64,000 nucleotides of DNA from NCBI RefSeq assembly GCF_016127915.1, contig NZ_CP066059.1:1384001-1448000 (forward strand), given 5' to 3'. This document shows positions 54,069-62,979 of this stretch, piece by piece. The DNA is from Streptococcus oralis (GTDB taxonomy: Bacteria > Bacillota > Bacilli > Lactobacillales > Streptococcaceae). Position 1 is the first letter of the stretch. Each line of letters starts with the position of its first letter. The translations under genes were made by a program, and so were the position numbers. Below the pieces are notes generated by a model. It was not told the DNA's origin, made no database searches, and saw only the letters and a list, made by a program, of their open reading frames with translations.

Positions 54069-55036
54069 CAAATAAAATTTATGAATACAAGGATGACCAG
54101 GACTGGTATGTCGGTGTCTGGGATGTCTATGGAGGCATCTATAGCCTTATCAAAGATCCTCTCGAGCTTGATTTTATGGATTTAGCGCGGATTTTTCGTG
54201 ACGAGGAAAAGGGCTTTCCGATTACAATAACGGTGATGCGCTGGTCTTCTAACTTCCGACTGCTCTCCTTTATCGTTGAGATTTTAAATGCAGAAGCAGG
54301 CCGAAACTTGGAAGTCATCCAACGTCAGGGAGCCCTGCTCTTGGTTGAAAATGGCCAACTCTTGCATGTAGAATTGCCTAAAGAAGGTGTTGATGTAGAA
54401 GCCTTCTTTGAAACTAGTAAGGTTAGGGAAACCTTGTTGATTGCGACTCGCAACGAAGGCAAGACCAAGGAATTCCGAGCTATCTTTGACAAGTTAAGCT
54501 ACGACGTGGAAAACCTCAATGACTATCCAGATCTTCCTGAAGTAGCTGAAACAGGCATGACTTTTGAAGAAAATGCCCGCCTCAAGGCAGAAACCATTTC
54601 TCAATTAACAGGCAAGATGGTGCTAGCAGATGATTCTGGTCTCAAAGTTGATGTCCTTGGTGGCTTGCCAGGTGTCTGGTCAGCGCGTTTTGCAGGTGTG
54701 GGGGCTACTGATCGTGAAAACAATGCCAAACTCTTGCACGAATTGGCCATGGTCTTTGAACTCAAGGACCGCTCAGCTCAATTCCATACAACCCTAGTCG
54801 TAGCTAGTCCAAACAGGGAAAGCTTGGTTGTTGAAGCTGACTGGCCAGGATATATCAACTTTGAACCCAAGGGTGAAAATGGATTTGGCTATGATCCCCT
54901 TTTCCTTGTGGGAGAGACAGGCAAGTCAGCAGCTGAATTAACCCTTGAAGAAAAAAATAGCCAATCTCACCGCGCCTTAGCCGTTAAGAAACTTTTGGAG
55001 GTATTTCCATCATGGCAAAGCAAACCATCATTGTAA
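54065..55036 (+). CDS. rdgB: XTP/dITP diphosphatase with N-terminal extension
   Basis: 323 residues: an N-terminal domain of about 125 residues of unknown function ([23 protein letters not shown]) precedes a full Ham1/RdgB domain ([18 protein letters not shown] at about 130, [38 protein letters not shown]). The enzyme hydrolyses non-canonical purine nucleotides (dITP, XTP) to protect DNA and RNA. The extended form is typical of streptococci. ATG 54065 overlaps the murI stop; the longer frame inside murI was rejected. Confidence 0.93.
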   Translation: MTNKIYEYKDDQDWYVGVWDVYGGIYSLIKDPLELDFMDLARIFRDEEKGFPITITVMRWSSNFRLLSFIVEILNAEAGRNLEVIQRQGALLLVENGQLLHVELPKEGVDVEAFFETSKVRETLLIATRNEGKTKEFRAIFDKLSYDVENLNDYPDLPEVAETGMTFEENARLKAETISQLTGKMVLADDSGLKVDVLGGLPGVWSARFAGVGATDRENNAKLLHELAMVFELKDRSAQFHTTLVVASPNRESLVVEADWPGYINFEPKGENGFGYDPLFLVGETGKSAAELTLEEKNSQSHRALAVKKLLEVFPSWQSKPSL

Positions 55037-55533
55037 TGAGTGACTCTCATGGCGATAGCTTGATTGTGGAAGAAATTCGTAATCGCTATCTGGGGAAAGT
55101 CGATGCCATTTTTCACGATGGTGACTCTGAACTCCGTCCCGATTCTCCGCTCTGGGAGGGTATCCATGTCGTCAAAGGCAACATGGACTTTTATGCTGGC
55201 TACCCAGAACGTTTGGTGACTCAACTTGGTCCGACCAAGATCATCCAGACTCATGGACACTTATTTGATATCAATTTCAACTTTCAAAAGTTGGACTACT
55301 GGGCTCAGGAAGAAGATGCCGATATCTGTCTCTATGGTCATTTGCATGTGCCAAATGCTTGGATGGAAGGAAAGACTCTTTTTCTAAATCCAGGCTCCAT
55401 CAGCCAACCACGAGGAACTATCAGAGAATGCCTCTATGCCCGTGTGGAGATTGATGACAGCTATTTCAAAGTAGACTTTTTGACACGTGATCATGAGATT
55501 TATCCAGGTTTGTCCAAGGAGTTCGCTCGATGA
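55012..55533 (+). CDS. YfcE/MJ0936-type metallophosphoesterase
   Basis: 173 residues with the calcineurin-like fold: metal motifs MSDSHGD (residue 9 on), HDGDSE, VKGNMD, QTHGH and LYGHLHVP. Acts on phosphodiesters in vitro; the physiological substrate is not known. It overlaps rdgB by 25 bases and the next gene by 4, so the run is translationally coupled. TTGGAGG precedes its ATG. Confidence 0.9.
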   Translation: MAKQTIIVMSDSHGDSLIVEEIRNRYLGKVDAIFHDGDSELRPDSPLWEGIHVVKGNMDFYAGYPERLVTQLGPTKIIQTHGHLFDINFNFQKLDYWAQEEDADICLYGHLHVPNAWMEGKTLFLNPGSISQPRGTIRECLYARVEIDDSYFKVDFLTRDHEIYPGLSKEFAR

Positions 55534-55991
55534 TTGCTAAGGAATTTGAAGTATTTTTACTGGAGCAGGAAGAGACTTTTCTGACCCCTGCTGAGAATCT
55601 AGCAGCTTTGATTGATACCCACAATGCCGACCATGCGATTTTGGTGTTGAGCCAAATCACCTATACCCGTATTCCGGTTGTGACCTTTGACAAACGCTTT
55701 GTAGGAACCATTGGTCTGAGAGATATTTTGGCTTATCAAATGGAGCAAGGTTTGACAGATGAACAGATGGCAACGACAGATATCGTCAATATGACCAAGA
55801 CGGATGTAGCAGTCGTCGCTCCAGACTATAACATCACAGAGGTCCTCCATAAACTGGTGGATGAACCCTTCTTGCCAGTCGTAGATGATGAAGGAATTTT
55901 CCAAGGAATCATCACGCGCAAGTCCATCCTCAAGGCAGTAAATGCCCTCTTGCATGACTTTAGTAAGGAATATGAGATTCGATGCAAATGA
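55530..55991 (+). CDS. CBS-domain protein (CbpB-like)
   Basis: 153 residues with two CBS domains in tandem (about 15-75 and 85-145; HAILVLSQITYTRIPVVTFDKRFVGTIGLRDI and EPFLPVVDDEGIFQGIITRKSIL). Similar stand-alone proteins bind adenine nucleotides, and in some Firmicutes the homologue (CbpB) binds cyclic di-AMP; that role here is inferred from family only. ATGA overlap with the genes on both sides. Confidence 0.85.
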   Translation: MIAKEFEVFLLEQEETFLTPAENLAALIDTHNADHAILVLSQITYTRIPVVTFDKRFVGTIGLRDILAYQMEQGLTDEQMATTDIVNMTKTDVAVVAPDYNITEVLHKLVDEPFLPVVDDEGIFQGIITRKSILKAVNALLHDFSKEYEIRCK

Positions 55992-56722
55992 GAGATAGCA
56001 TTTCAGCCTTTTTAGAGAAAAAGCAGGGTTTGTCTACCAATTCAAAGCAGTCTTATAGGTATGATCTGGAGCAATTTTTAGATATGGTAGGGGAGCGGGT
56101 CTCTGAGAGCAGTCTCAAGATTTACCAAGCCCAGCTAGCCAATCTAAAAATGAGCGCCCAGAAAAGGAAACTTTCGGCCTGTAACCAATTTCTCTACTTT
56201 CTCTATCAAATAGGAGAGGTGGACAGTTTTTATCGCTTGGAATTAGCCAAACAAGCTGAAAAGAAGACCGAAAAGCCAGAACTGTTAGACCTAGAGTCTT
56301 TTTGGCAGGAAAGTGACTATCCAGAGGGCCGCTTGCTAGCGCTCTTAATCCTAGAAATGGGACTCTTGCCAAGTGAGATTTTATCCCTCAAGATTGCGGA
56401 TATCAATCTTGATTTTCAGGTGTTGAGAATCAACAAGGCTTCCCAACAGAGGATTGTTACCATTCCCACGACCTTGATTTCAGAATTGGAACCCTTGATG
56501 GGGCAGACCTATCTTTTTGAAAGGGGAGGGAAAGCCTATTCTCGTCAGTGGGCCTTTCGTCAGCTAGAATCTTTTGTCAAGGAGAAAGGTTTCCCAACCT
56601 TATCAGCCCAAGCCTTGCGGGAACAGTTCATTCTAAGACAAATAGAAAACAAGGTCGATTTGTACGAAATTGCAAAAAAATTAGGATTAAAAACAGTCCT
56701 GACCTTAGAAAAATATAGATAA
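55988..56722 (+). CDS. XerD-like protein, catalytically degenerate tyrosine recombinase
   Basis: 244 residues with the core-binding and catalytic folds of Xer recombinases, shorter than XerD (about 298). The catalytic set is eroded: the first Arg region reads [11 protein letters not shown] where XerD has GLRVSEL, and the H-x-x-R region is SAQALREQF, keeping only Arg. The second His region is LGLKT instead of LGHSD. The end reads TLEKYR with a Tyr. It is probably not a recombinase. It is conserved next to scpAB. ATG 55988 gives an ATGA overlap; ATG 55982 is also possible. Its stop overlaps scpA by one base. Confidence 0.88.
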   Translation: MRDSISAFLEKKQGLSTNSKQSYRYDLEQFLDMVGERVSESSLKIYQAQLANLKMSAQKRKLSACNQFLYFLYQIGEVDSFYRLELAKQAEKKTEKPELLDLESFWQESDYPEGRLLALLILEMGLLPSEILSLKIADINLDFQVLRINKASQQRIVTIPTTLISELEPLMGQTYLFERGGKAYSRQWAFRQLESFVKEKGFPTLSAQALREQFILRQIENKVDLYEIAKKLGLKTVLTLEKYR

Positions 56723-57450
56723 TGGATATTAAATTAAAAGATTTTGAAGGGCCCCTGGACCTGCTCTTGCACCTGGTTTCTAAGTACCAGATGGATATTT
56801 ACGATGTGCCCATTACAGAAGTTATCGAACAGTATCTAGCCTATGTCTCAACTCTGCAGGCCATGCGTCTGGAAGTAACGGGCGAGTATATGGTTATGGC
56901 CAGTCAGCTGATGCTGATCAAGAGTCGCAAGCTCTTGCCAAAGGTAGCTGAAGTGACAGACTTGGAGGATGACCTGGAGCAGGATCTTCTCTCTCAAATC
57001 GAAGAATACCGCAAGTTCAAGCTCTTGGGTGAGCACTTGGAGGCCAAGCACCAAGATCGGGCTCAGTACTATTCCAAAGCGCCGACAGAGTTGATTTACG
57101 AAGATGCGGAGCTTGTACATGACAGGACGACCATTGACCTCTTTTTGGCTTTTTCAAATATTCTAGCCAAGAAAAAAGAGGAATTCGCTCAGAACCACAC
57201 GACCATCCTGCGGGATGAGTATAAGATTGAGGATATGATGGGCATTGTAAAAGAGTCCTTGACTGGACGAGACCAGTTGCGTTTGCAGGATTTGTTCAAG
57301 GAAGCCCAGAATGTCCAAGAGGTCATTACCCTCTTTTTGGCAACCCTAGAGTTAATCAAAACCCAGGAACTGATCCTCGTGCAAGAGGAGAGTTTCGGAG
57401 ATATCTATCTCATGGAAAAGAAGGAAGAAAGTCAAGAGGCACAAAGCTAG
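56722..57450 (+). CDS. scpA: Segregation and condensation protein A (kleisin)
   Basis: 242 residues. ScpA bridges the SMC heads and binds ScpB, for chromosome condensation and segregation. The N-terminal motif [24 protein letters not shown] and the C-terminal winged-helix part ([19 protein letters not shown] region) are as expected. It starts in a TAATG overlap with the XerD-like gene. scpB follows by 18 bases. Confidence 0.95.
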   Translation: MDIKLKDFEGPLDLLLHLVSKYQMDIYDVPITEVIEQYLAYVSTLQAMRLEVTGEYMVMASQLMLIKSRKLLPKVAEVTDLEDDLEQDLLSQIEEYRKFKLLGEHLEAKHQDRAQYYSKAPTELIYEDAELVHDRTTIDLFLAFSNILAKKKEEFAQNHTTILRDEYKIEDMMGIVKESLTGRDQLRLQDLFKEAQNVQEVITLFLATLELIKTQELILVQEESFGDIYLMEKKEESQEAQS

Positions 57451-57468
57451 ACTTGATAGAGAGGAAAG

Positions 57469-58038
57469 ATGAGTACTTTAGCAGAAATAGAAGCGCTCTT
57501 GTTTGTAGCAGGTGAAGATGGGATTCGGGTCCGTCAGTTGGCTGAACTCCTCTCTCTGCCACCGACAGGCATCCAACAGAGTTTAGAAAAATTAGCCCAA
57601 AAGTATGAGAAAGACCAGGATTCGAGCTTGTCCCTGATCGAGACAGGTGGTGCTTACAGATTGGTCACCAAGCCTCAATTTGCAGAGATTTTGAAGGAAT
57701 ACTCCAAGGCGCCTATCAACCAGAGTTTGTCTCGGGCTGCTCTTGAGACCTTGTCCATCATTGCCTACAAGCAACCTATCACGCGGATAGAAATTGATGC
57801 TATTCGTGGGGTCAACTCGAGTGGAGCCTTGGCAAAGTTGCAGGCTTTTGAATTGATAAGAGAAGATGGGAAAAAAGAAGTTCTTGGGCGACCAAACCTC
57901 TATGTGACTACGGATTATTTCCTAGATTACATGGGGATTAACCATTTGGAAGAATTACCAGTGATTGATGAGCTTGAGATTCAAGCCCAAGAAAGCCAAT
58001 TATTTGGTGAAAGGATAGAAGAAGATGAGAATCAATAA
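57469..58038 (+). CDS. scpB: Segregation and condensation protein B
   Basis: 189 residues, two winged-helix domains: [25 protein letters not shown] and the second with [33 protein letters not shown]. It forms dimers that join ScpA in the SMC complex. GAGAGGAAAG precedes the ATG. It overlaps rluB by 14 bases. Confidence 0.95.
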   Translation: MSTLAEIEALLFVAGEDGIRVRQLAELLSLPPTGIQQSLEKLAQKYEKDQDSSLSLIETGGAYRLVTKPQFAEILKEYSKAPINQSLSRAALETLSIIAYKQPITRIEIDAIRGVNSSGALAKLQAFELIREDGKKEVLGRPNLYVTTDYFLDYMGINHLEELPVIDELEIQAQESQLFGERIEEDENQ

Positions 58039-58747
58039 ATATATTGCCCACGCAGGTGTGGCCAGTAGGAGAAAAGCAGAAGAACTAATCAAGCAAGGCT
58101 TGGTGACGGTTAACGGCCAAGTGGTGCGTGAACTCGCAACGACCATCAAGTCTGGAGATAAGGTCGAAGTGGAAGGTCAGCCCATCTACAACGAAGAAAA
58201 GGTTTACTATCTGCTTAACAAACCACGTGGAGTGATTTCCAGTGTGACAGATGACAAGGGCCGCAAGACTGTTGTGGACCTCTTGCCCAATGTTAAAGAA
58301 CGCATTTACCCTGTGGGACGTTTGGACTGGGATACATCAGGGGTTTTGATTTTGACCAATGATGGGGACTTTACGGATGAGATGATTCACCCCCGTAATG
58401 AGATTGACAAGGTCTATGTTGCGCGTGTTAAAGGTGTGGCTAATAAGGACAATCTCCGCCCCTTGACCCGCGGTCTTGAGATTGATGGCAAGAAAACCAA
58501 GCCAGCTGTTTATGAAATTCTCAAAGTGGATCCAGTCAAAAATCGCTCAGTAGTGCAGTTGACTATCCATGAAGGACGTAATCATCAGGTTAAAAAGATG
58601 TTTGAAGCCGTCGGTCTTCAAGTGGATAAGTTGTCTCGGACACGTTTTGGACATCTGGACTTGACTGGTCTCCGTCCGGGAGAAGCCCGTCGACTTAACA
58701 AAAAAGAAATCAGCCAACTACACACTATGGCTGTAACCAAGAAATAA
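58025..58747 (+). CDS. rluB: 23S rRNA pseudouridine synthase, RsuA/RluB family
   Basis: 240 residues: an N-terminal S4 RNA-binding domain ([21 protein letters not shown]) and a catalytic domain with the essential aspartate in [19 protein letters not shown]. The usual target is U2605 (E. coli numbering) of 23S rRNA. Start lies inside scpB; stop overlaps yidD by one base (TAATG). Confidence 0.93.
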   Translation: MRINKYIAHAGVASRRKAEELIKQGLVTVNGQVVRELATTIKSGDKVEVEGQPIYNEEKVYYLLNKPRGVISSVTDDKGRKTVVDLLPNVKERIYPVGRLDWDTSGVLILTNDGDFTDEMIHPRNEIDKVYVARVKGVANKDNLRPLTRGLEIDGKKTKPAVYEILKVDPVKNRSVVQLTIHEGRNHQVKKMFEAVGLQVDKLSRTRFGHLDLTGLRPGEARRLNKKEISQLHTMAVTKK

Positions 58748-58989
58748 TGAAACGAATCTTAATAGCGCCAGTACGCTTTTACCAACGTTTTATCTCACCG
58801 GCCTTTCCACCCTCTTGTCGCTTTGAGCCGACTTGTTCCAACTACATGATTCAGGCTATTGAAAAACATGGCTTCAAGGGTGTTCTGATGGGCTTTGCTC
58901 GGATTTTACGTTGCCACCCCTGGTCGCCAATAGGAAAAGATCCCGTCCCAGACCACTTTTCCCTCAGACGAAATCAAGAAGAAAAATAA
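58747..58989 (+). CDS. yidD: Membrane protein insertion efficiency factor YidD
   Basis: 80 residues. Three conserved cysteines in [21 protein letters not shown] and LRCHPW, with an amphipathic N-terminal helix ([19 protein letters not shown]). YidD lies at the inner face of the membrane and helps YidC/Sec insertion. Last gene of the murI run. Confidence 0.95.
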   Translation: MKRILIAPVRFYQRFISPAFPPSCRFEPTCSNYMIQAIEKHGFKGVLMGFARILRCHPWSPIGKDPVPDHFSLRRNQEEK

Positions 58990-59014
58990 ACCCAACATCA
59001 CCTGATGTTGGGTT
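58989..59014. terminator. Bidirectional terminator between yidD and piuA
   Basis: AACCCAACATCA / TGATGTTGGGTT perfect arms; T-rich on both sides. Confidence 0.85.
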
Positions 59015-59021
59015 TTCTTGT

Positions 59022-59993
59022 TTATTTCAAAGCTTTTTGTGCGTCTTCAATCATAAGTTTAGTTGATTCAAGTCCGCCACCACTTAGATACCAGAGGTCT
59101 GGTGTTAGTTGGATAATTTTTCCATTTTTAGCAGCAGGAGTTTCGGCGATGAGGGCATTTTCTAGGACGCCATCGTTGCTAGAGTTGTCCCCACCGATGG
59201 CAAGGGTACGGTTGATGACAAAGAGGATGTCAGGATTGATTTCTTTGACACTTTCAAAGCTGACTTCTTGTCCGTGGCGAGAGTCTTCAAATTGAGTGTC
59301 TGTTGGCTTGAATTTCAAGGTTTGGTACAAGAAAGAGAAACGAGATTGGGCACCAAAGGCAGCCATTTTTCCTTCATTGAGGAGGATAGCAAGGACTTTT
59401 TTGTCAGAACTTTCGTTTTTAGTAGCGACTTCCTGGATGCTCTTGTCTAGGTTGGCTAATTCTTCTTTGGCTTTCTGTGTACCAGTTTCGCCAAAGGCGC
59501 TTGCAAGAGATTCGATATTGGCCTTAGTAGAAGTCCAGTAGTCGTCCTTGCTTGCTTGGAAGAGCACAGTTGGAGCGATTTCTTTGAACTTGTCTACGAA
59601 TTTTTGGGTACGTGGTGAAGCGATAATCAAATCCGGCTCAAGAGCAGCAATGGCTTCTAGGTCTGGCTCAACCATGGAACCCACATTGTTGACATTTCCT
59701 GCAAGATCTTTTAGGTAGGTCGGCACAGTTTTTGTAGGCATTCCGACGATATTCTTTTCAAAACCTAAAGCGCGAATAGTATCCGCAACACCGAGGTCAA
59801 AGGTCACAATCTTTTCAGGAACCTTTGAAAGTTTGACCTCATCTAGTGAACTTTTAATGGTTATCTCTGTTGGAGCAGAGCTACTTGTCTCTGTCTGGCT
59901 AGTGCTTGAGTTTGTATTTGTACTACATGCACCAAGTAGGAGCAAGAAGCTGGCCACTAGGGCAGTAAGATAAAGTTTAAGGGATGTTTTCAT
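59022..59993 (-). CDS. piuA: Iron-complex ABC transporter, substrate-binding lipoprotein
   Basis: A 323-residue class III binding protein with lipobox LLLGAC (lipidated Cys23). The two lobes are linked by a long helix, with typical PEKIVTFDLGVADTIRALG and EPDLIIASPRTQKF segments. The pneumococcal homologue PiuA captures ferric catecholate-type complexes and haem-related iron; the ligand here is inferred. Last gene of the piuBCDA operon; AGGAGAAATC precedes the ATG. A 98-base gap separates it from the ATPase gene. Confidence 0.92.
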   Translation of the reverse strand: MKTSLKLYLTALVASFLLLLGACSTNTNSSTSQTETSSSAPTEITIKSSLDEVKLSKVPEKIVTFDLGVADTIRALGFEKNIVGMPTKTVPTYLKDLAGNVNNVGSMVEPDLEAIAALEPDLIIASPRTQKFVDKFKEIAPTVLFQASKDDYWTSTKANIESLASAFGETGTQKAKEELANLDKSIQEVATKNESSDKKVLAILLNEGKMAAFGAQSRFSFLYQTLKFKPTDTQFEDSRHGQEVSFESVKEINPDILFVINRTLAIGGDNSSNDGVLENALIAETPAAKNGKIIQLTPDLWYLSGGGLESTKLMIEDAQKALK

Positions 59994-60091
59994 GATTTCT
60001 CCTTTTTAAAATGTGATAACGATGTAGGGAGTCTCTTAGATAGGCTTGTTAGCTAAGAGACAGAGGGTTCTCTAACATGAGTTCAGAATAG

Positions 60092-60844
60092 CTAGCTATA
60101 GATACAGATCTTTTTGCCATTGATATCCGCGAGCGTGATGGGAATCTCATAGAGTTGACTGAGCAGGTCAGCCTGCATGATTTGAGCAGTCGTTCCCTTG
60201 CAAAAGACTTGACCGTCCTTGAAGGCAACAATTTCATCCGCATATTGGCTAGCCATGTTGATATCGTGGAGGACGATGATAATGGTTTTGCCAAGTTCCT
60301 CTACCAGTCGCCGAAGGATCTGCATCGTGCTGACACTTTGCTTGATATCGAGATTATTGAGCGGTTCGTCTAGCAAGATAAAGTCTGTATCCTGGGCTAG
60401 TACCATAGCGATAAAAACACGTTGGAGCTGTCCGCCAGACAGACTATCGATGTAGCGGTCTTTTAAGTTTGTCAGTTCCAGATAGTCCAGAGTTTCTCGG
60501 ATTTTTTCCCAGTCCTCTGCTCTCAGTCTACCTCGACTGTAGGGAAAACGTCCAAAGCTGACCAATTCTTCTACGGTCAATTTGGCTTGGTAATTAATCT
60601 TCTGCTTTAGGATAGTGAGTTCTTTGGCTAGTTCTTGCGAATTCCAGCTCTCGATTTCACGGCCTTTGATGCTGAGAATTCCCTGATCCTTCTTGGTCAG
60701 TCTGCTCATGATGGAGAGGAGAGTTGATTTTCCAGCACCATTTGGACCAATGAAGGCTGTCAGTTTCTGAGGACTGACTTCAAGCGAAATGTCTTGCAAA
60801 ATATCCTGTTTTTGAATGGATTTGTCAATGTTTTCCAGTTTCAC
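60092..60844 (-). CDS. piuD: Iron-complex ABC transporter, ATP-binding protein
   Basis: A 250-residue FecE-family ATPase: Walker A GPNGAGKST (about 34), signature LSGGQLQRVFIAMVLAQ, Walker B FILLDEPLNNLD, and H in IIVLHDINMA. It energises uptake through the two FecCD permeases encoded just upstream. Its ATG overlaps the end of the preceding permease gene by 4 bases. Confidence 0.93.
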   Translation of the reverse strand: MKLENIDKSIQKQDILQDISLEVSPQKLTAFIGPNGAGKSTLLSIMSRLTKKDQGILSIKGREIESWNSQELAKELTILKQKINYQAKLTVEELVSFGRFPYSRGRLRAEDWEKIRETLDYLELTNLKDRYIDSLSGGQLQRVFIAMVLAQDTDFILLDEPLNNLDIKQSVSTMQILRRLVEELGKTIIIVLHDINMASQYADEIVAFKDGQVFCKGTTAQIMQADLLSQLYEIPITLADINGKKICIYS

Positions 60845-61797
60845 CGACGGGCCCTCCTGTATAGTAAGATAAAGAATAAGAGACCTCCAACGCTCTCAAT
60901 AATCATGCTGATGCGAATTTCCAAAGCAAAGACTCGTTCAATGAGGGCTTGCCCCAAGGTCAAACTAATAAATCCAATCAGAATGGCCACGATAAAGAGC
61001 AACTTGTGCCGATAATCTTTGACAATCAGGTAGGTGAGATTGGCCAACATAAAGCCAAAGAAGGCCATAGGCCCTACCAAGGCAGTGGCCGTTGAGGTCA
61101 AAAGCACGATGCCCCAGAGGAGTTCTCTCTGTTCTTTTTCAACATTGAGCCCCAGTATCTGAGCCGTTTCTCTTTGTAAGTGCAAGACATCCAGAACGAC
61201 TGCTTTTCGAAAGAAAAAGATTGTCAAGGCAAGGATGATCAGAGAACCGATGGCTAGGATGGAAGTGTTGAGATGCTGAAAGGAGGCAAAGAGACTGTTC
61301 TGCAGTTTATCGTATTCATTTGGATCCATCAGAACTTGGAGGAAGGTACTGATATTTCGAAAGAGACTTCCCAGGGCTAGGCAGATTAGCAGAATGAAAA
61401 CCAAATTTTGCTTCATCAGCGTCTTCAAGTAACCTTGTAAGGCGAGAAAAAAGAGGGATTGAAGCAGAAGCAAGATTAGAAATTCTAAGACAGGAGACTT
61501 TCCAAGCTGTAGAAATTTGCTTTCAAATATCAGTAGCAGGGTTTGTAGCAAGACATAGAAGGATTCGATTCCCAAAATACTTGGCGTCAGAAAGCGATTT
61601 TCCGTCAGGGTTTGAAAACTAATGGTCGAAATCCCTGTCGCGATGGCTACCAAGAGATAAACGATGATTTTTTGGGAACGCAGCTTCCAGGCAAAGGCAG
61701 ACAGGTTAGTGATGGGCCAAAAGTAGAGGAGACAAGCTCCGATGGCCAGAATAATGAGAAGGCAGAAGAGTTTGGTATGTTTGCTTTTAAACTGCAT
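60841..61797 (-). CDS. piuC: Iron-complex ABC transporter permease (second)
   Basis: A 318-residue FecCD-family membrane protein with about nine to ten helices. The coupling-helix region reads AQILGLNVEKEQRELLWGIVLLTS, followed by VGPMAFFGFMLANLTYLI. It pairs with the other permease as a heterodimer. It overlaps the upstream permease by 11 bases and the ATPase gene by 4. Confidence 0.92.
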   Translation of the reverse strand: MQFKSKHTKLFCLLIILAIGACLLYFWPITNLSAFAWKLRSQKIIVYLLVAIATGISTISFQTLTENRFLTPSILGIESFYVLLQTLLLIFESKFLQLGKSPVLEFLILLLLQSLFFLALQGYLKTLMKQNLVFILLICLALGSLFRNISTFLQVLMDPNEYDKLQNSLFASFQHLNTSILAIGSLIILALTIFFFRKAVVLDVLHLQRETAQILGLNVEKEQRELLWGIVLLTSTATALVGPMAFFGFMLANLTYLIVKDYRHKLLFIVAILIGFISLTLGQALIERVFALEIRISMIIESVGGLLFFILLYRRARR

Positions 61798-62746
61798 CTT
61801 TTTGTCCCCCTCTCCAGAGAAGTAGGATAAAGACGAGGCTACCGATGATTCCTAGTAGGAGACTGACAGACAGCTCATAGGGCCGAATCAAGACTCGAGA
61901 GAGGATATCGCAGGCCAGAACCAGATTGGCTCCGACCAGAGCGACCATGAGTTTGGTTTGGCTCAGATTATCTCCATAGCGCTTGCGGACAAGATTGGGA
62001 ACGATGACTCCGAGAAAAGGCAAGGCACCTACAGTAATCATGGTGACACTTGTCGTTAGTGCCACTAGAAAGAGGGCCAGCTTTTCAAGTAGGGAGTAAG
62101 AAATCCCCAAACTCTCACTGGTTTCCTTGCCCAGATTCATGATGGTGAAGGTTTGGGATAATTTCCAAACGGCTATCAGGATGATGAGGCCTAAGAAGAG
62201 CCACTCATACTGATGGGTCTGAATCATGGAGAAGGAGCCCTGGGTCCAGGCCGTCATACTCTGAACCAGATTGAAACGATAGGCGATAACTTCTGTGACA
62301 GAACCGATAATCCCACTATAGATGATCCCGATCAAGGGCAACATCCACCTTTCCTTTACAGAAAAAATAGTCATAAAGGCCAGGAAGAAGAGGGTAAATA
62401 AGATGGATGAGCCAAAAGCAAAGAGCATCTTTTGGGTCAGACTTGCAGACGGAAAGACAAAGAGGCTTAACACCATTCCCAGTTTGGCGGCTTCAGTCGT
62501 TCCGACTGTACTCGGAGCAGCAAACTGATTTTGGGTAATGGTCTGTATGAGGAGTCCTGCCATGCTCATACTAGAGGCTGCAAGGAGAATACTGATGGTT
62601 CTTGGAAGACGCGATTCCTGAAAGAGAAGCCAAGTCTGCTGGTCAAAAGCAAAGAATTTTTCCCAAGAAAAATCACTGGTTCCAATGGTAATGGAGAGAA
62701 AGACTAGGAGTAGAAGTAAGCCCGTTAAAATATGAGAGAGTTTCAT
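61787..62746 (-). CDS. piuB: Iron-complex ABC transporter permease (first)
   Basis: A 319-residue FecCD-family membrane protein: helices throughout, with SESLGISYSLLEKLALFLVALTTSV coupling region and VGALPFLGVIVPNLVRK. ATG 62746 is chosen because AAGGA lies 6 bases upstream. The ATG at 62761, five codons earlier, has no ribosome site and contains that motif. First gene of the operon, behind a promoter that carries an inverted repeat. Confidence 0.92.
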   Translation of the reverse strand: MKLSHILTGLLLLLVFLSITIGTSDFSWEKFFAFDQQTWLLFQESRLPRTISILLAASSMSMAGLLIQTITQNQFAAPSTVGTTEAAKLGMVLSLFVFPSASLTQKMLFAFGSSILFTLFFLAFMTIFSVKERWMLPLIGIIYSGIIGSVTEVIAYRFNLVQSMTAWTQGSFSMIQTHQYEWLFLGLIILIAVWKLSQTFTIMNLGKETSESLGISYSLLEKLALFLVALTTSVTMITVGALPFLGVIVPNLVRKRYGDNLSQTKLMVALVGANLVLACDILSRVLIRPYELSVSLLLGIIGSLVFILLLWRGGQKDAV

Positions 62747-62792
62747 GCTCCGTCCTTTCATGTAGATTTGGTATAAAAATACCCTTGGAGAT

Positions 62793-62821
62793 AATGTAAC
62801 ACGATTTTTTTAATCTGTCAA
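62793..62821 (-). promoter_or_regulatory. Promoter of the piu operon
   Basis: Minus strand: consensus -35 TTGACA (62821-62816), spacer 17, -10 TACATT (62798-62793). Confidence 0.75.
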
Positions 62822-62835
62822 TAAATTTTCTGACA
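62816..62835. promoter_or_regulatory. Inverted repeat over the piu -35 element
   Basis: TGTCA-N10-TGACA. A site for an iron- or redox-responsive repressor is plausible; in pneumococcus the orphan regulator RitR represses piu. The identity of the regulator here is inferred. Confidence 0.5.
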
Positions 62836-62946
62836 ATTTAATGTAAAAAGAAAGAAAAATTTCTGAAATTACATCTGCCCCTCTCTTTTATTGGAAAACT
62901 GAGTAAAAACCAATCTACCTTCCCACTATCCTTCTCCTATAAAAAG

Positions 62947-62955
62947 TGGTAAAAT
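62947..62955 (+). promoter_or_regulatory. Extended -10 promoter of pepA
   Basis: TGG-TAAAAT, 24 bases before the start codon, followed by AGAAGGA. Confidence 0.55.
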
Positions 62956-62979
62956 GGAGGACAGAAAGAAGGAACTGAT

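Noticed and set aside
57592..57774. 60-codon minus-strand frame in scpB and similar small antisense frames throughout
   Set aside because: No ribosome sites, promoters or recognisable domains; explained by the coding strand.
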